Origin: Blastomussa wellsi
Taxonomy: Eukaryota > Cnidaria > Anthozoa > Scleractinia > Plerogyridae
Assembly: GCA_947652115.1 (NCBI GenBank)
Contig: OX393567.1
Location: 1 to 64,000, forward strand
Reading direction: 5' to 3'
Length of the DNA stretch: 64,000 nt
This document shows positions 39,201 through 49,183 of this stretch, piece after piece. Position numbers and translations under genes: made by a program. Position 1 is the stretch's first letter. Each line of letters starts with the position of its first letter. Under the pieces are notes generated by a model, which had not been told where the DNA came from, searched no databases, and saw only the letters and a list, made by a program, of their open reading frames with translations.

Positions 39201-39287
39201 GCATACCTTTGTAATGGACGATAAATGTCCCCGACGAGATCTGTCCAGCGATTCCAATCTTTCGTATAGAACTCCACACTGCGACAT
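33264..39287 (-). CDS. BEL/Pao Gag-Pol polyprotein
   Basis: The frame is open from inside the 5' LTR, but the likely start is the ATG at 39287 ([14 protein letters not shown]), after the LTR. Domains in order: coiled-coil Gag; DUF1759-like Gag ([17 protein letters not shown]); CCHC knuckles (about 37300-37400, CFNC...C); aspartic protease (DSGSDITM, about 37055-37078); reverse transcriptase with FYVDD (about 35815); Pao RNase H/peptidase-A17-like region; integrase zinc-binding H-H-C-C (about 34250-34390); integrase core with SDNGTNF (about 33970) and downstream Glu; C-terminal DUF5641-type domain. There are no stops or frameshifts over about 2000 residues, so it could be autonomous and active. 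Confidence 0.95.
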   Translation of the reverse strand: MSQCGVLYERLESLDRSRRGHLSSITKVCNSLDETLKDFANVVKVRSQQTQLNTAWDQYCACCDKYDELLDSSCEKYQSVLSDRESQRVRVQSFNEKIEQFVIKAAEFFNQQVTEELKEKEKHSPPESVRTGKSNASRVSVSSSKAREAKVLAARAALLQQQAEERGRRTVELEVRRVEMEIQRTQLELHQRLELTKLEAEKEVVAARDQAELAKLEVYLAEQEMSEQTPEQEGIKWSPKVKESCMKGNLMQCNEVPVVSSSSAVTSSFTPVSMPVTNPPLTSTPAVENPATTNSVRATGGICFSNPIVVPKLQFKPAVDESCVSNPNKVDRQNECKSRPSISVICDNTTPTITRNVSSATVNESLVAIMSSMERMSASHDLPHVQVQRFDGSPQQYPAFRQRFKQLVETKPLEDTVKMTRLLQFLEGPALLAVQRYEPLPGGLAKALKTLEDRFGQPFQVVRASVESLTKGLVIQPNDKDSLQQYADMAQVTYDTLESMGYLNEMNASNLEKVVMRLPKWMQAKFAERLKRLEGQGHAMPTFRDVVDFLKERAYVLNHPFFSGGSRENAVTKVKPKGKPPVSPKPPFFVNMTSAKSELCPLCRQPHRLYQCGAFKSKSPKERNDFVKQHKICFNCISSSLHNSRKCKSVTRCKVEGCGKAHHTLLHFIEPKQEVAQGAVNQNNEVDQDLTPDQGTSCNTSTCPISAPADSSDVLLQVIPVRVMSDAGCEITTYGLIDSGSDITMIDPSLVKLLNITGSASKLSLTTVNNTDVEEEGMKVDFKIASLDNQGDNHVITVNSAWAVKELTIPLKHTKVTRSVEQWPHLQEVSFPEVERKKISILLGTNIQEVFVPFDVRKGNRNEPLAIKSCLGWSILGGSSNVQSYKKGQVNLISGEDVSLDNQLEEFWKIESYGTARTETKPLSVEDRRALKLIDNSINLLDGHYQMGLLWRDESPVLPYNRALAEARLQCLRKRFRRDPELEFKYRTVIQDCVVKGYARKLSKEEAATVSDITWYIPHHPVTNPNKPGKVRVVFDAAARFNGTSLNDQLLQGPCLTNDLTGVLIRFREEEIAFSADIEGMFYQTNVTQSDTDALRFLWWPGSINDPPEDYKMLVHIFGAKSSPCCANKALSMTAQENEENYSPEVIKTVRRNFYVDDVLKSVSSTEQAVHLASELTKLLKEGGFRLTKFASNSREVLQSIPPELRANPLLDLDLDQLPLERALGVYWDAQSDVFKFKAVQAAKPPTKRGVLSVVSSLFDPLGFLSPFVFSAKILLQELWRDKLPWDQEIPEPYLSQWQRWLEELPHVITIGIPRCYKIKSLENPFTIQLRNFADASRRGYAAVSYLRFVDEKGVVHCCFVMGKTRNAPIREWTIPRLELQAAVLAARLSKLILQELDLNVDQTFFWSDSMTSLQYIKNETRRFQTFVANRVTEIHETSSPEQWHHIPGVLNPADDGSRGVGAQYFHTECRWWSGPKFLWEPEQTWPNVPVEDLQDDEMEIRKTQTVMSASNDPLLQRYSSWSRLLRVMSWVLRFAKRVPEYLKSTTLKLVELHRASQEIVRLVQRQHFQEEYLCLKEGKQVKRQSKLANLSPVLVDDVMRVGGRIHRAPIAFEAAHPMILPKSHHVSELIVRYYHHVLGHAGREHVLSTIRQYFWILRGRSLVRQVLSSCVSCRRRNAPPLQQIMADLSKERLVPYQPPFTYTGLDFFGPFYVKRGRSTVKVYGCIFVCFNSRALHIEDVSSLETDTFIQALVRFISVRGCPKEIWSDNGTNFTGAEKELRLAVQDLNEERIKNELHSREVEWYSCPLPEWRFQPPAASHMSGVWERLIRSVRKAMKAVLGSQNALVGLETLRTVFAEVTSILNSRPICPSSEDPNDLEPLTPNHLLLQRRNLFVPPGVFAKEDLYSRKQWRHAQFIANCFWSRWIREYVPTLQQRHKWLLNKRNLAVNDLVLVVDNTVPRCRWLLGRVTKVFPGEHLHVRTAEVRTKSSRLLRPVTKLCLLEEAT

Positions 39288-39405
39288 GACACAAATAAGC
39301 GACGGCGGTTTGATCGGCGACTCTCGCGTTGAGATTCCAAACAGCGTTAGTAAACACAAAATATTCCACAGAAGAATGCGATAACTCATATGGTTATTAC
39401 TCCAA

Positions 39406-39822
39406 TGTCCGGGCCGGACATGTAAGCGGCGATGAAGACTCCAACACAATTAAAACACAACGTATTTATTCCAAAACCAGCGGCAATTTGCACCTCTCAA
39501 ATGGGATTAACAGGTCGAAACCTAGCGAAACCTTGAAAAACCTTGAAAAACCTGTAATAACCTACGGAAGCGAAAATTATGCGACAAATTACTTGAGAAA
39601 CAAAACGGTGAATTACACAAAGACGTTTACAACTTACCATATGAAAGGGCAACCTAAAAAGCGAAATTTCACAAGCGGGGAAATCACAAAATGCGTTGGT
39701 TTACACGAGCGTTTCTTTTCACAAGCGAATCTTCCACGTGCGAGCAACAAGGCATCACGGTATGCTTACGTCATTTAAGAACTGGAACGGACTGGACTAC
39801 TTGTTGAGGATCAGCCTCAACA
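39406..39822 (-). repeat. 5' LTR of the BEL/Pao element
   Basis: Partner of 32698-33114, one mismatch seen. In the element's own orientation it would hold the promoter. Confidence 0.93.
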
Positions 39823-39827
39823 CATTT
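39823..39827. repeat. Target site duplication, right (CATTT)
   Basis: Matches 32693-32697. Confidence 0.9.
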
Positions 39828-40959
39828 CAATGATTCTATGTGAAGCATGTGTTTAGAAGACTTTTCGTGAACACTACATGAAATGAATGAAAAGTGTACA
39901 TTTTTCTTGTCACCCGAAAGTCAAAGCTAGTTGCCTTGATTGCTCTGTTTTCAGATCGAGAACAGCTATATTCCTTCCTGGCGAGTCAAAAACACTAAAT
40001 TAATGGGAAAAAATTGAAAAAAGCCATGGTAGGTATTTCCTTTGAGATTTGGAGCTCTAACTCTAACTTGTTCCCTTCCAAAATTGCCCTATGTTCTCAT
40101 GTTTCACACTTTTTCCTTATTGTTCCCTTTTTAATTAATAAATTTTCTTGCCACTCAATTCCCTCCCACAAAAAAGAAAAGACACCAAAAACAAAACTTA
40201 TAAAAGAATAGAATACATTTTATGTGACGTTCAATTTGTGTGACACATCATCTCGAACAACTGAGTGAAATTCACAATCCATCAGAGTGGGATGAGCATT
40301 GGAACTAACCTTAACTCTCCTATTCAATCATCATACCCTATTCCTTGCTCGACTTGATCTCAATGTGGTATCTTATTGGTCCTCCCCTACACATTCCCTG
40401 GCTTCTTCGATGGTGACTGATTCTACATGACTGATCATGTGAGATTGATAATGTATAAATTCGTTCTCAGTCATTTCCATAGTTTTGTCATTAACAATGT
40501 TTTCTTTCAAAGAACCGCATGTCCTCAACACTGATTTCCCTTTCCGCCTCTTCGGTGAAAGTTAATGGATCGAACACATCAGCACCAAAGCACATCGCCC
40601 TTGCTTTTGGTAGCAGTGGTTACATCTTGCTGCAATACATACAATTTCAATTTGCAAGATGAAGCATCTGAGGCTTTGAATTGCCCCCATTTTGCTTCTT
40701 GTCGTTCTGTTCGTGGGACTTGACCCTCAGTCACATTAACAACATTCTTTTGCAAAGATTTGTAAAGTCTTTCATCTTCAATCCTATGAGCTGTCTTTCG
40801 GCGGCCAGGCTTTGCTGACTTTCTACTTTCGAAGGCACTGGCGACGCTGGGTTTCCGTCTGCATATGTGCTAGCCCGCGTTATAGCCTGTGCTGAATTGC
40901 TGATGCGGGTATAAGCAGCTTTCAACTCGATCTCATACACCTTCACTATTACAAAGACA
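39828..40959. other. Intergenic region, no gene seen
   Basis: AT-rich in the first half. No reading frame here has recognisable domains. Confidence 0.45.
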
Positions 40960-40970
40960 GATACCACAGC

Positions 40971-42325
40971 GGCAGCACTTTTCCACGGGTGGCGGGTGAC
41001 GGGTGGCGGGTGGCGGGTGTCAGGTAACTCTCGACTTTCATTCCATTCGAAAAATAAAAGCACCTTGCCTTTTAGATTACGTTTCCTCTCTTTTGTCTTG
41101 TTTTCTAAATTAAGTTAAATTTCTGTTAGTTTTTGACATCATAAAAGTAAGTTTCTCATCCACAACGTTTTTATTCTGACCCACCTCCTCACGCTCTTAC
41201 CGTTTTTATGTTTATTTACAATATATGTTTGTTTACATTGGCCCTGAATAGCCCCAGTAGGGAGTGGTCAATTAAGGAATTATTTATTTATTTAAACAGA
41301 TCGCTGCAGCGTTAGCTTATTCAAGGTTTTAAACATTAGTTTCGCTTTTTGTTTATGCCCGGTTAGCCGGGCTTGTTTCAGTTTCCCGAGATCTCGGCGC
41401 GTCTGTTAAACACAACAAAAATCAACTTCGTGATTACATAGAAAATTTTCAGCCCGTTTAGCCGAGATCCCGGTATCGAGATGCCGGGATCCCGGCTGAC
41501 CGGGCTGAAAATTTTCCATTTAATCGCGTTCACCGGGCCAGCCCGGATAAACATGCCAGTATAAAATTTCTCTTCCTAGCACGATATCCGACCCCAAAAC
41601 CAATGTTCTTCCTTATAGGATGTAGAGGTAAAGCAACCCATCCAGTTGCATAAGTGCAAAATATTAACTACCAAATTGCCGGAAAAAGGTGATCATGGAT
41701 AAGTTCCAATCCTGAACAAACATTATGCGATCGGAGAATTTATTGCACGCTATAAAAATTAAGTTCCGTTTTCGTGAAACAGAGGAACAGCTAATAGTAG
41801 GTTCGACGAGGGACAAAGATCGGACTTGAGAGTAGAGAGTGGGCAGGGGCAAAGGGGTTCTTGTCACAAAGTCACGATAGTAAATTTTCGATTTCACGAA
41901 TCACGAAAAATTCACTACGGTCACGGGAAAAAATCTGATCACAATGCACTGAAATTCAGCTACGAACTCAACTTTAGACACTTATGATTTATTTCTTATC
42001 TATTCACGATTCACAAACAAGGACTTTTGCATTTAACGCCTCACGGAATACACTTCAATCACGATTCACGGAACAGTTTTCAATCAAATCACAATTCACA
42101 GAGAACAAAAAAACCGGATCACGGCGTCACGAAAATACCCTTGCCCCCCTCAGTAGAGACGAATTCTGCTCAAGTTCGAAGATTCAGATTCGTGAAAGCA
42201 TTTAATGGGCTCCTGGTGAAAGTCGTGAAAAAAAGAACCTTTATATGTAATGCTTTCGCTGTAACTTGACATTAAAACGATTCTAATGGTCACCCGCCAC
42301 CCGCCACCCGTGTAAAAGTGCTGCC
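40971..42325. mobile_element. Non-autonomous DNA transposon with 11-bp target duplication
   Basis: The left end reads GGCAGCACTTTTCCACGGGT and the right end is its inverted match (ACCCGTGTAAAAGTGCTGCC), with the TIRs extending into GGGTGGC sub-repeats (about 45 bp). An identical 11-bp sequence, GATACCACAGC, lies immediately outside both ends (40960-40970 and 42326-42336). A 9-11 bp duplication suggests a Mutator-like (MULE) relative. The interior (1355 bp in all) has no transposase. It holds a foldback at 41352-41552 and degenerate TCACGATTCAC repeats around 41880-42130. Confidence 0.8.
41352..41552. repeat. Foldback with nested GC-rich stems
   Basis: The outer pair TTTATGCCCGGTTAGCCGGG / CCGGGCCAGCCCGGATAAA encloses an inner, longer hairpin (GAAAATTTTCAGCCCG ... 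CGGGCTGAAAATTTTC, 41440-41520) whose loop region contains GATCCCGG palindromes. It lies inside the DNA transposon. Confidence 0.7.
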
Positions 42326-42452
42326 GATACCACAGCATTTTAGGGAAATGACCCAGTAGTACATATTTTGACAAAGAAAAAAATAATTTGGAATCGCCCG
42401 ACAATGAGATGAACATGGTTAATGAATAATTAATCATAAATAAAGAGCTTAT

Positions 42453-42899
42453 TCAAGCGTTAGATATATTCAAATATAAGCCAGATTTGGGAAACCTACC
42501 TATCAACTCCCGCTCCTTCGTTATCAGTTTGGTAATCGCTGCATTGCACTGTTCTTGGGAATCAATGTCAAATACTCTGATCTTTGGACAGTTTGCTGTG
42601 ACTTGAAACTCTTTCACACTGACCGTCACTCTGAATCTCGCTATGCTTAGCTGGCTACACCGATCTGCGATTCCAAATCCTTCTCTAACTCGAACAATAA
42701 AATCAAATAACGCCTTGTCACTTTCGCCCCCTATTCCCATTTCAAAGGACCAACGCATTGCTGTTGTTTCTTCGCCATTTCTATAAATCGCAGAAGTGAC
42801 AGGCAGCACAACACCATCACCAAACAATCTATCAGCCATCTGTTCCATTCTCGTTCCCATAGCCCTTTTCGTTTCTCTTAACCGGCGAGGCCTTGGCAC
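42453..42899 (-). CDS. Candidate exon, hypothetical protein
   Basis: 148 codons of balanced composition, the only non-element frame in 40-43.8 kb that looks protein-like. A good splice donor on the minus strand (GTTGATAG followed by GTAGGTTT, about 42497-42508) precedes the stop, so the terminal residues may be intronic. No domain recognised, no clear start. Host gene fragment or chance: undecided. Confidence 0.3.
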   Translation of the reverse strand: MPRPRRLRETKRAMGTRMEQMADRLFGDGVVLPVTSAIYRNGEETTAMRWSFEMGIGGESDKALFDFIVRVREGFGIADRCSQLSIARFRVTVSVKEFQVTANCPKIRVFDIDSQEQCNAAITKLITKERELIGRFPKSGLYLNISNA

Positions 42900-43835
42900 A
42901 AGAAACGAAGGGCTCTGGAGAGCTCTGGAGACATGCGATTTCTATGTGAAATACTAAGGTATCAAGGACCATACATTTGGTCCAAATTAGAAAATAGTAT
43001 GCGTGAACTACCAAGCCTTAGCATCTTTAAAACTAATATCCGTTGACCTGGCCAGCCTAGTGGAAGACAACGGCAACTACTGCAATCTTTGCAGCACGTG
43101 ATTATTTACAATTATTTGCATTTTACAAGCAAGTAGTTAAGGGGGTACTTATAGGCTCAATTTCCCATTTTTCCATTTGGTAAAGGAAATGTATGGGGAA
43201 AAAGTGGGACAAAAGTGGATGGGTAATGAATCCAAGATGGCGACGGCAGAAGATGGTTGGAATAGGAGAGAATGAGTGAAAAGTAGAGAATGAGTGAAAA
43301 GTAGAGAAATAGGAACATTAGAGCTACGCAAGCGCAATGAGCGGACTTTATAAGCCGCGCGCAAGCTCAAGGTTTATTATAAGCCGCGCAAGCTCAAGGT
43401 TTACACCGTTGACAGAAAATATTAAATTTTAATTGGTTACAAAGTGGTGGTTTTAGAGCAGAATGTTCATCACCCTTCCGTTGATAATTTATCAGATATG
43501 TTGCGACTTGAAGTATCAAACAGAGAAGAGAATGCTGAGGAACGAAAGCAGTCCTTCATATGAGGATCGATTTAAAACACCACCGACGCTTTCACCGAAA
43601 GAATTGGTAAGATTTAAGCCCCGTTGGAACTTTAACTTAAATTCGCTTATGTAAATGTTCACTCTATATATCACTCTGTTGCTCATTGACCTAGATCATT
43701 CAAGCAAGCAGTCTACCAGCACTACAAGAGAGACAGGAGGAGAAAGAATTACTTTGCAAATCAAGCTTGCTTAAGAGACGAGGTGTGCTTCAATTGCCTA
43801 AAGTGAGAATCGCAAAGTGAAAGAATCTAACAGAA

Positions 43836-44147
43836 ATGTTTTGTTGTGGGCCATCGTTAGTTACTGATGCATCTGTTAGTATAACTACTAAATGCTGCAA
43901 GCGTTTTTTAAAGTTATTTTCTTGTTGTCGTGGTACAATCGCTGACGATGGACAAGATGGTCACGATAATGGTCATGATATTCATTTGAAATGTGTACTA
44001 GCTTGCTGTGGTGGTACAGTAGCAGATAACGACATTGCAGATAGAGCAAACAGAGAGGAGTACTGTGTAGAGCAAGAACAAAAGAAAAAACGAAAGAAAA
44101 AAACAATCGAGAGAAAACTGTCCAAAAAACAGATTGATTGTGTTTAA
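43836..44147 (+). CDS. Hypothetical Cys- and Lys-rich small protein, element 1 left flank
   Basis: 103 codons starting MFCCGPS, with repeated CC pairs (TKCCKRF, FSCCRGT, ACCGGT) and a basic, lysine-rich tail (KKKRKKKTIERK). A pair of internal repeats (CCRGTIADD / CCGGTVADN) suggests a small duplicated Cys module. The start is preceded by a purine-rich leader. It lies just left of the integrase of element 1 on the same strand and may be an accessory gene of that element. Not recognised. Confidence 0.4.
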   Translation: MFCCGPSLVTDASVSITTKCCKRFLKLFSCCRGTIADDGQDGHDNGHDIHLKCVLACCGGTVADNDIADRANREEYCVEQEQKKKRKKKTIERKLSKKQIDCV

Positions 44148-44149
44148 TA

Positions 44150-44400
44150 AGAAATCGAACGACCTAGAAACAAGTGTAGAGGAAACCGATTTAGATAAAG
44201 TGTGCGAGTTATTGCTCTGTTTTAAGCGCGGTGACTTTTGATCTTTTTGAATTAATTACTAGTGTGCATAACAAATGTGAGGCGACCTAGAAACAACTGC
44301 AGAGGAAACCGAGTTGTATAAAGGTTGCGAGTTATTGCTGCTTAAAGTGCGGTGACTTTGATCTTTGGAATTAAATACTAGCGTGTATAACAACCGAGGA
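44150..44400. repeat. Two degenerate 125-bp tandem repeats upstream of integrase 1
   Basis: GCGAGTTATTGCT, GCGGTGACTTT and GGAAACCGA recur in the same order at about 44155-44280 and 44283-44400. The position just upstream of the integrase start suggests a promoter or terminal region of element 1. Confidence 0.6.
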
Positions 44401-44450
44401 GAGTACCTAAGTGTCATAAATAAAGTAATCTGCACAAGTGTATTTTAGTC

Positions 44451-45961
44451 ATGTTGAGCCCTGAAAGCGAACAGTTATTAAACGAAATTTATTACAATGT
44501 AAGCCACCCAGCAGGTTTTAGCAATGCCTCACGATTATACTATGCAGTCAAGGGAAAAGGGATAAAATTCCAAGACGTACGTGAGTTTTTGAGTCGCCAA
44601 CGTTCACATCAGTTGACAAGACTCAATCGTTACAATTACACAAGGCGCAGCACTGTTAGTAGAGGCTTGGATCACTTCTGGCAAGCCGACTTAGTAGAGC
44701 TTGCCCACGACGCTTATTCTAGACGAATAAATAAGGGAGTAAATTATTTGTTGACAGTTGTCGACGTGCTTTAAAGATATGCTTGGGTTGTACCTCTCAA
44801 AACAAAATCGGCACAATCAGTCAGTAGAGCACTAGAAACCATCTTTGTCACGTCACAGCGTTGGCCAAATTATCTCACGACAGATGAAGGAAAAGAATTT
44901 TACAATTCTCACGTGAAAAAGTTGCTGACCAAATACAAAGTGCATCACTTTAGCGTGTACAGTCGTATGAAATCTAGTTTATCGGAACGCTTCAATCGCA
45001 CTCTCAAAGAGAAAATATATCGCTACATGATAGCAAATGGAACACGCAAATTTATAGATGTCGTGCCTTCTTTGGTATCGGGGTACAACAGCACTATTCA
45101 CACCACAACAAAAATGCGTCCAGCGGAGATCAACATGTTCAATGCTCCGGCTTTGGCAAAACGACTTTGTATAGGTAATCACATGAGGCCAAGTACTATT
45201 AAGGATTAATTGCACGAGAGTTTTCAAAATTTTCCAAAAGTGCCGGAGTCGCGAAGCGACGAGGGCAATTTGGAAAATTTTGAAAACTCAAGTGCAATTA
45301 ATCCTTAATAGTACGAGGTCTCATGGGATTACTTGTTTATCAATTAAAGGGCAAAATTTATACGAAGGAAAATCACGCACGCAGTCTATTTTTATCTGGG
45401 AAGCCTGTTTAGCGCTACGGCAATTAACGGATTAGCCAATCATTAACAGGTAATCATGCCCTCTCTTGATTACTAAAAATGCCCTCGATTAAGAAAAAAT
45501 GCCCTCTCTCTCAACCAATCAGCGCTCAGTAATTTTGCCCTTTATTGATAAATGGTCAAAGCAGTGCCTCCTCATCTACGGATATCCAGAAGAGAGACTT
45601 TAAATTCAAACTGGGAGATTTTGTACGCTTGTCGAAAACACCAAGAGCTTTTAGAAAAAGTTATAAAGGCAATTACACGCAAGAGATTTTTATCATTTCG
45701 TCCAGACGCAGAACGGCACGAGAAGGGTTAAACGTGTACAAGGTACGAGATTTTAATGACGAAATGATTAAAGGTTCGTTTTACGAAGCGGAACTACAAC
45801 TGTATCACAAACCGACCAAGTGGACAGTTGAAAAGAAATTGAAATATAAGGGCAGCAAAGCGAAAGGAAACCAAGAAGTATACGTTAAATTTCAAGACTT
45901 TCCTGACCAATTTAACCGGTGGATTACGCGTAAACAATTAGCTCAAGATTACTATTCTTAA
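44451..45961 (+). pseudogene. Retrovirus-type integrase (element 1), disrupted
   Basis: The start ATG is at 44451. The DDE core is recognisable: first Asp in FWQADLVEL, second Asp in TTDEGKEFYN, Glu in SERFNRTLKEK. A TAA at 44772-44774 interrupts the frame after VVDVL, and a MITE-like insertion (about 45167-45552) separates the core from the C-terminal part. The latter has an SH3-like DFKFKLGDFVRLSK segment and a chromodomain-like end (EKKLKYKG ... VYVKFQDFPDQFNRWI). Catalyses element insertion in this family; related to the F54H12.3-type 'transposon-derived' proteins. This copy cannot make a full-length enzyme. Confidence 0.85.
45167..45552. mobile_element. MITE-like compound insertion in integrase 1
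   Basis: Two foldbacks lie side by side. The first (about 45173-45329) has 65-70 bp arms (GTAATCACATGAGGCC ... matched by CTCATGGGATTAC) around the core GTCGCGAAGCGAC. The second (about 45335-45551) has 22-bp ends (TTTATCAATTAAAGGGCAAA / TTTGCCCTTTATTGATAAA-type). They split the integrase frame. No target duplication was identified with certainty. Confidence 0.7.
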
Positions 45962-45987
45962 GATTAACACAAGACAAAACCATCAAC

Positions 45988-47445
45988 ATGTCCCTGAAAA
46001 ATCGATCAACTCTACATTATGAAGTAGATGACGTGTTTGATCTCATAGTGCTGTCCTACGACAAAAACGTGCAGAGTAATTTTGATGATGTAACTAGGCG
46101 GGCTTCTTTTATTTATCGTCTTCCTCACCCTCTGGATTTAACTCGAGGTTGGCAAGTGGCTTTAGTTAAAATGACTATTCCCGTAACGGACAATTCTCAA
46201 GTGCAAGATTCGCCTCATTCTACCTTGGGGTTAGGAGGTAAATCAAATAAGATCTTGGCCTGTATCAGAAATACACAAAATAACAGAATTGTCGATGATA
46301 TTTCGTTGGACAGAAACAAATCATTCCAAAACTTCTTTCAACTCGCTCAAGAAGTATTGAGCCGATTTGCCTTAAACAATACATTAATGTGTGTTCAAAA
46401 TGTTTTCCCCACGGATAAAGGTGAAATTCCGAACGTGAGCTTTTTCCAGTTTGCACAATATGTTGAAAGCGGTACGCAATATAAATATGCCGTTGTCGTA
46501 GATTTTGAGTCCAATTTGCACGAATTATTAAATCAACCAAGAGGTGATCTATTTCAACGATTGAAAAGCAAGCACTCACTGTCAACTAAGAGAGGATGGA
46601 TTTCTAAGAATGGTGCTTCTAACATCCACGGTAAAACTAACGTTGAAAGTTTCCACGTCGATGACAGGCATTACGGGATGAACTTTGTTAGCCAGATAGC
46701 TGATGAAAGCTACAATGGTATCGTATTTACGAATCACTTCAAAAATGCCAGCTGGGATGTTATAACACTAGAAATCGGCATAGGGTTAGCTAAGCTATTA
46801 CGAATAGAAAGCGAAGAAATGTACAACAAGCATTGGAGTGCACCTGATTGGCGTTTTAAGGAGGCAACAACGGCTAAAGTTTCTATCACGATAACAGACC
46901 CTAAAACGTTTAACTCGAAAGTCATCAAGCACAAAATTGTTGGGGAGGCAGCTTTGATGGACAGCATTGTTCCCTATATCGGTACGTTGCGACGCAAGAA
47001 TGATCACACTGTAGTTTTAAATCTACCCACAGACTATTCACTGGAATTAAAACAACCAAACTCGGAAGCTTTTACACCCCTGGCGCAAGAAAATGGAGAA
47101 ATAGACTTAAATGATACAAAACACGCAACCCAATATGAAACTTTTTTGACGCGTACACCAAAAATATACAATGTACATTTATCGCTGCTGAAAGCCAAAT
47201 CGTTCGTTAATCAAAGAGAGGAGCCACAATTGTACACGTTTACTTTGCAAGGGAAGCAAAACGAAACCGTCATCGTGGAACCGTCCATTTTACACTACAA
47301 GCAGTTGACCAGTGACAGTCAGCACACTCATCTAAGGGTAGATATAAAGAATCCCGAAGGACTCTATCCTTCATTTTATACAGGAGCTTTATCGTTTCAG
47401 TTACGGCTAAAAGCATTCGAAGACGAGTGGTATCAAGATGTATAA
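45988..47445 (+). CDS. Capsid-associated protein A (element 1)
   Basis: 485 codons, intact, 26 nt after the integrase. The N-terminus has a hydrophobic, beta-rich pattern (FIYRLPHPLDLTRGWQVALV) like that of the two element 2 proteins at 60541 and 61529 (RLPNPIRLEGQGWKVGL). A conserved start and a beta-rich body suggest a virion component, possibly penton or spike related; this is inference. It overlaps the next gene by 8 nt. Its survival as an open frame inside an otherwise broken element is notable. Confidence 0.65.
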   Translation: MSLKNRSTLHYEVDDVFDLIVLSYDKNVQSNFDDVTRRASFIYRLPHPLDLTRGWQVALVKMTIPVTDNSQVQDSPHSTLGLGGKSNKILACIRNTQNNRIVDDISLDRNKSFQNFFQLAQEVLSRFALNNTLMCVQNVFPTDKGEIPNVSFFQFAQYVESGTQYKYAVVVDFESNLHELLNQPRGDLFQRLKSKHSLSTKRGWISKNGASNIHGKTNVESFHVDDRHYGMNFVSQIADESYNGIVFTNHFKNASWDVITLEIGIGLAKLLRIESEEMYNKHWSAPDWRFKEATTAKVSITITDPKTFNSKVIKHKIVGEAALMDSIVPYIGTLRRKNDHTVVLNLPTDYSLELKQPNSEAFTPLAQENGEIDLNDTKHATQYETFLTRTPKIYNVHLSLLKAKSFVNQREEPQLYTFTLQGKQNETVIVEPSILHYKQLTSDSQHTHLRVDIKNPEGLYPSFYTGALSFQLRLKAFEDEWYQDV

Positions 47446-48283
47446 AATCAAAGATACAGATAGCAGTTTCGAACTCACTATTTGGCAAAAAGAAATGGGT
47501 TCGAACTCCTTTATTGAACAGACTTATTTGAGTCCGTTTATTCTTGATCAACATTATGAAGTGGCTGTGACCCAAATAAATTTGCCACACACTTGGATTA
47601 ACGTGGACAGTGAGGAAAACGAGAAGAAATTGATAATGGAAGAGAAAAGTGCTACGTTGAGCAAAGGCTATTACAGAACTGTCGCAGATGTTGCAAGAGG
47701 TGTGAAAAAAGCACTCTGTGGTGGAGTTGTATACAAACATGTACAAAATGAAGCGCTTGGAAAGCTTGTCTTAGAAAAAAACGCACACTTGTTTGTAGCG
47801 ACGAACATTGCCAAAGCTCTAGGTATGTTGTCTGAGGACGAAAATGATATTGCCCCACTTTTGAAATTGCTATATGGTCAAAACATTCAACCACCGACAG
47901 ACAATAGACACCCAGGCTTTGTACTGTTAACGAACAGTAACAAAAAAAGTTATGCATCATTTATCATACCATTACCGCCAGAGACAATTTGCGCTCATCA
48001 GCTCTCCAGGAAGACCTTCCAATCGATTTTAGTGACTTCTGACATAGTGAGGGATAATTTTGTAGGAAGTGAGACCGTTCCGATACTATTCAAACATGAC
48101 GTAAACACTAAACCTGGTTTTTTAGAAGTGATTACACCTAAACAACCAGACTACAAACGATTGAGAGAATATGTCTTTGATAGACTGAAAATAGAACTAA
48201 ATGATTCTCAAGGCCGCCCCATTTTGTTTCAAGGGGGTGAGATGAGCGTTACACTTCATTTTCGCAAAAAAAATTACCTGTAA
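47438..48283 (+). CDS. Capsid-associated protein B (element 1)
   Basis: 281 codons, intact, overlapping the preceding gene by 8 nt. Paralogue-like N-terminus (SPFILDQHYEVAVTQINLPHTW) and a C-terminus ending SVTLHFRKKNYL, matching the ends of the element 2 paralogues (TVVTLHFKYAW and TILTLHFKRE). Probably a minor virion protein. Shorter than its counterparts (332-344 aa). Confidence 0.65.
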   Translation: MYKIKDTDSSFELTIWQKEMGSNSFIEQTYLSPFILDQHYEVAVTQINLPHTWINVDSEENEKKLIMEEKSATLSKGYYRTVADVARGVKKALCGGVVYKHVQNEALGKLVLEKNAHLFVATNIAKALGMLSEDENDIAPLLKLLYGQNIQPPTDNRHPGFVLLTNSNKKSYASFIIPLPPETICAHQLSRKTFQSILVTSDIVRDNFVGSETVPILFKHDVNTKPGFLEVITPKQPDYKRLREYVFDRLKIELNDSQGRPILFQGGEMSVTLHFRKKNYL

Positions 48284-48359
48284 GGAGAAAAAATATGTTT
48301 ATAAATTGAGAGTGCAATAAAAATTTGTTCATTAGTACCGTTGTCGTAGAAGAGTCGAC

Positions 48360-49055
48360 ATGAGTTTCGCGCGAATGAAAAGCAGTAATCCTTCAGTGAA
48401 CTGGGGGCAACAATCAGGCAGCGGTATTTATTCAAACGGCGAAAATCCATATCAAAAAGGAGGTTTTCGCTCAGCTGATCAAGAAGGGAGAGGAGGTACT
48501 TATTCAAGTGGAACTGATCCGTATCAAAGAGGCGGTGATTACGGAGGGATGCGTACAGTTCAAAGAAGGCGCAATGTTGCATTATCGACTTATGGCAAGA
48601 GAATCAGTAAAACAACCAAAGGCCAGCAGCGAGGTGGTTCGTGGGTAGCAGCTCTACCCATCGCGTTACAACTACTAGAATTACTGCAGGGCGGAAAAGG
48701 ACAACAAAGAGGGGGTAATATTTTTTCCAAAGCTAAGTCGCTGGTGAAAAAAGGTACAGGAGTTTACAAGAAAGGCTTAGCAGGTGTAGACAAAGTGTTT
48801 AACAGTAAAGCAGGACAGATAGCTCTGCAGCTAGCCACATAGGCAGCAAATATGCCTTCCGTGAAGAATAGCAAATATGGCAGATACGATAAGAAGGGTG
48901 TTAACGGTCTAAACAAATTGAAAGATTTTGCAGCCAAACAGAAGGGAAGTGGACGAGGGCGTTCCTTGAGACACATAGGTCAAACAGGACGCGGAATTCT
49001 TTTAGGCAAACATTCACCTTTCAAAGACATACCTTTAATAGGTGACATATTTTAG
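48360..49055 (+). pseudogene. Gly-rich pX/pVI-like minor virion protein (element 1), split by TAG
   Basis: The first 160 codons are Gly-rich with repeated GGG/RGG motifs (YQKGGF, YQRGGD, QQRGGSW, QQRGGN) and a short hydrophobic helix (WVAALPIALQLLELL). A TAG at 48840-48842 is followed, in the same frame, by 71 more codons ending IPLIGDIF, similar to the end (KRGLNDLFGS) of the element 2 protein at 59262. The RGG/KGG sites resemble cleavage sites of adenain-like proteases in precursor core proteins. The stop is either a lesion or, less likely, read through; alternatively the ATG at 48852 starts a separate 67-aa protein. Confidence 0.6.
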
Positions 49056-49109
49056 AGGCAGTAGTACACTATTGTTATTCAGTCGTAAGTCAAATATTGT
49101 ATCTGACGG

Positions 49110-49116
49110 TATATAA
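49110..49116 (+). promoter_or_regulatory. TATA-like box before the element 1 capsid gene
   Basis: TATATAA sits 68 nt before the capsid ATG (49184), in a 130-nt gap between genes. It overlaps an AATAAA (49114-49119) that could end the upstream transcript. Confidence 0.4.
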
Positions 49117-49183
49117 TAAAAGAATAAGTTTGACTATTTAGTCAGTTGTTCACTGTATCTTGCCGAGTACACACCGCGTTAAT

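Larger units (their letters stand above)
32698..39822 (-). mobile_element. Complete BEL/Pao LTR retrotransposon
   Basis: It has two 417-bp LTRs starting TG and ending CA, a 5-bp target duplication (CATTT), and an internal region with one uninterrupted gag-pol frame on the minus strand. The two LTRs appear to differ at one position only (CTAAAACG versus CTAAAAAG), so the insertion is very young. No envelope gene. Next to the 5' LTR (39405 downward) the sequence begins TTGGAGTAATAACC, a candidate primer-binding region starting with the usual TGG; a clear polypurine tract was not found. Confidence 0.95.
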
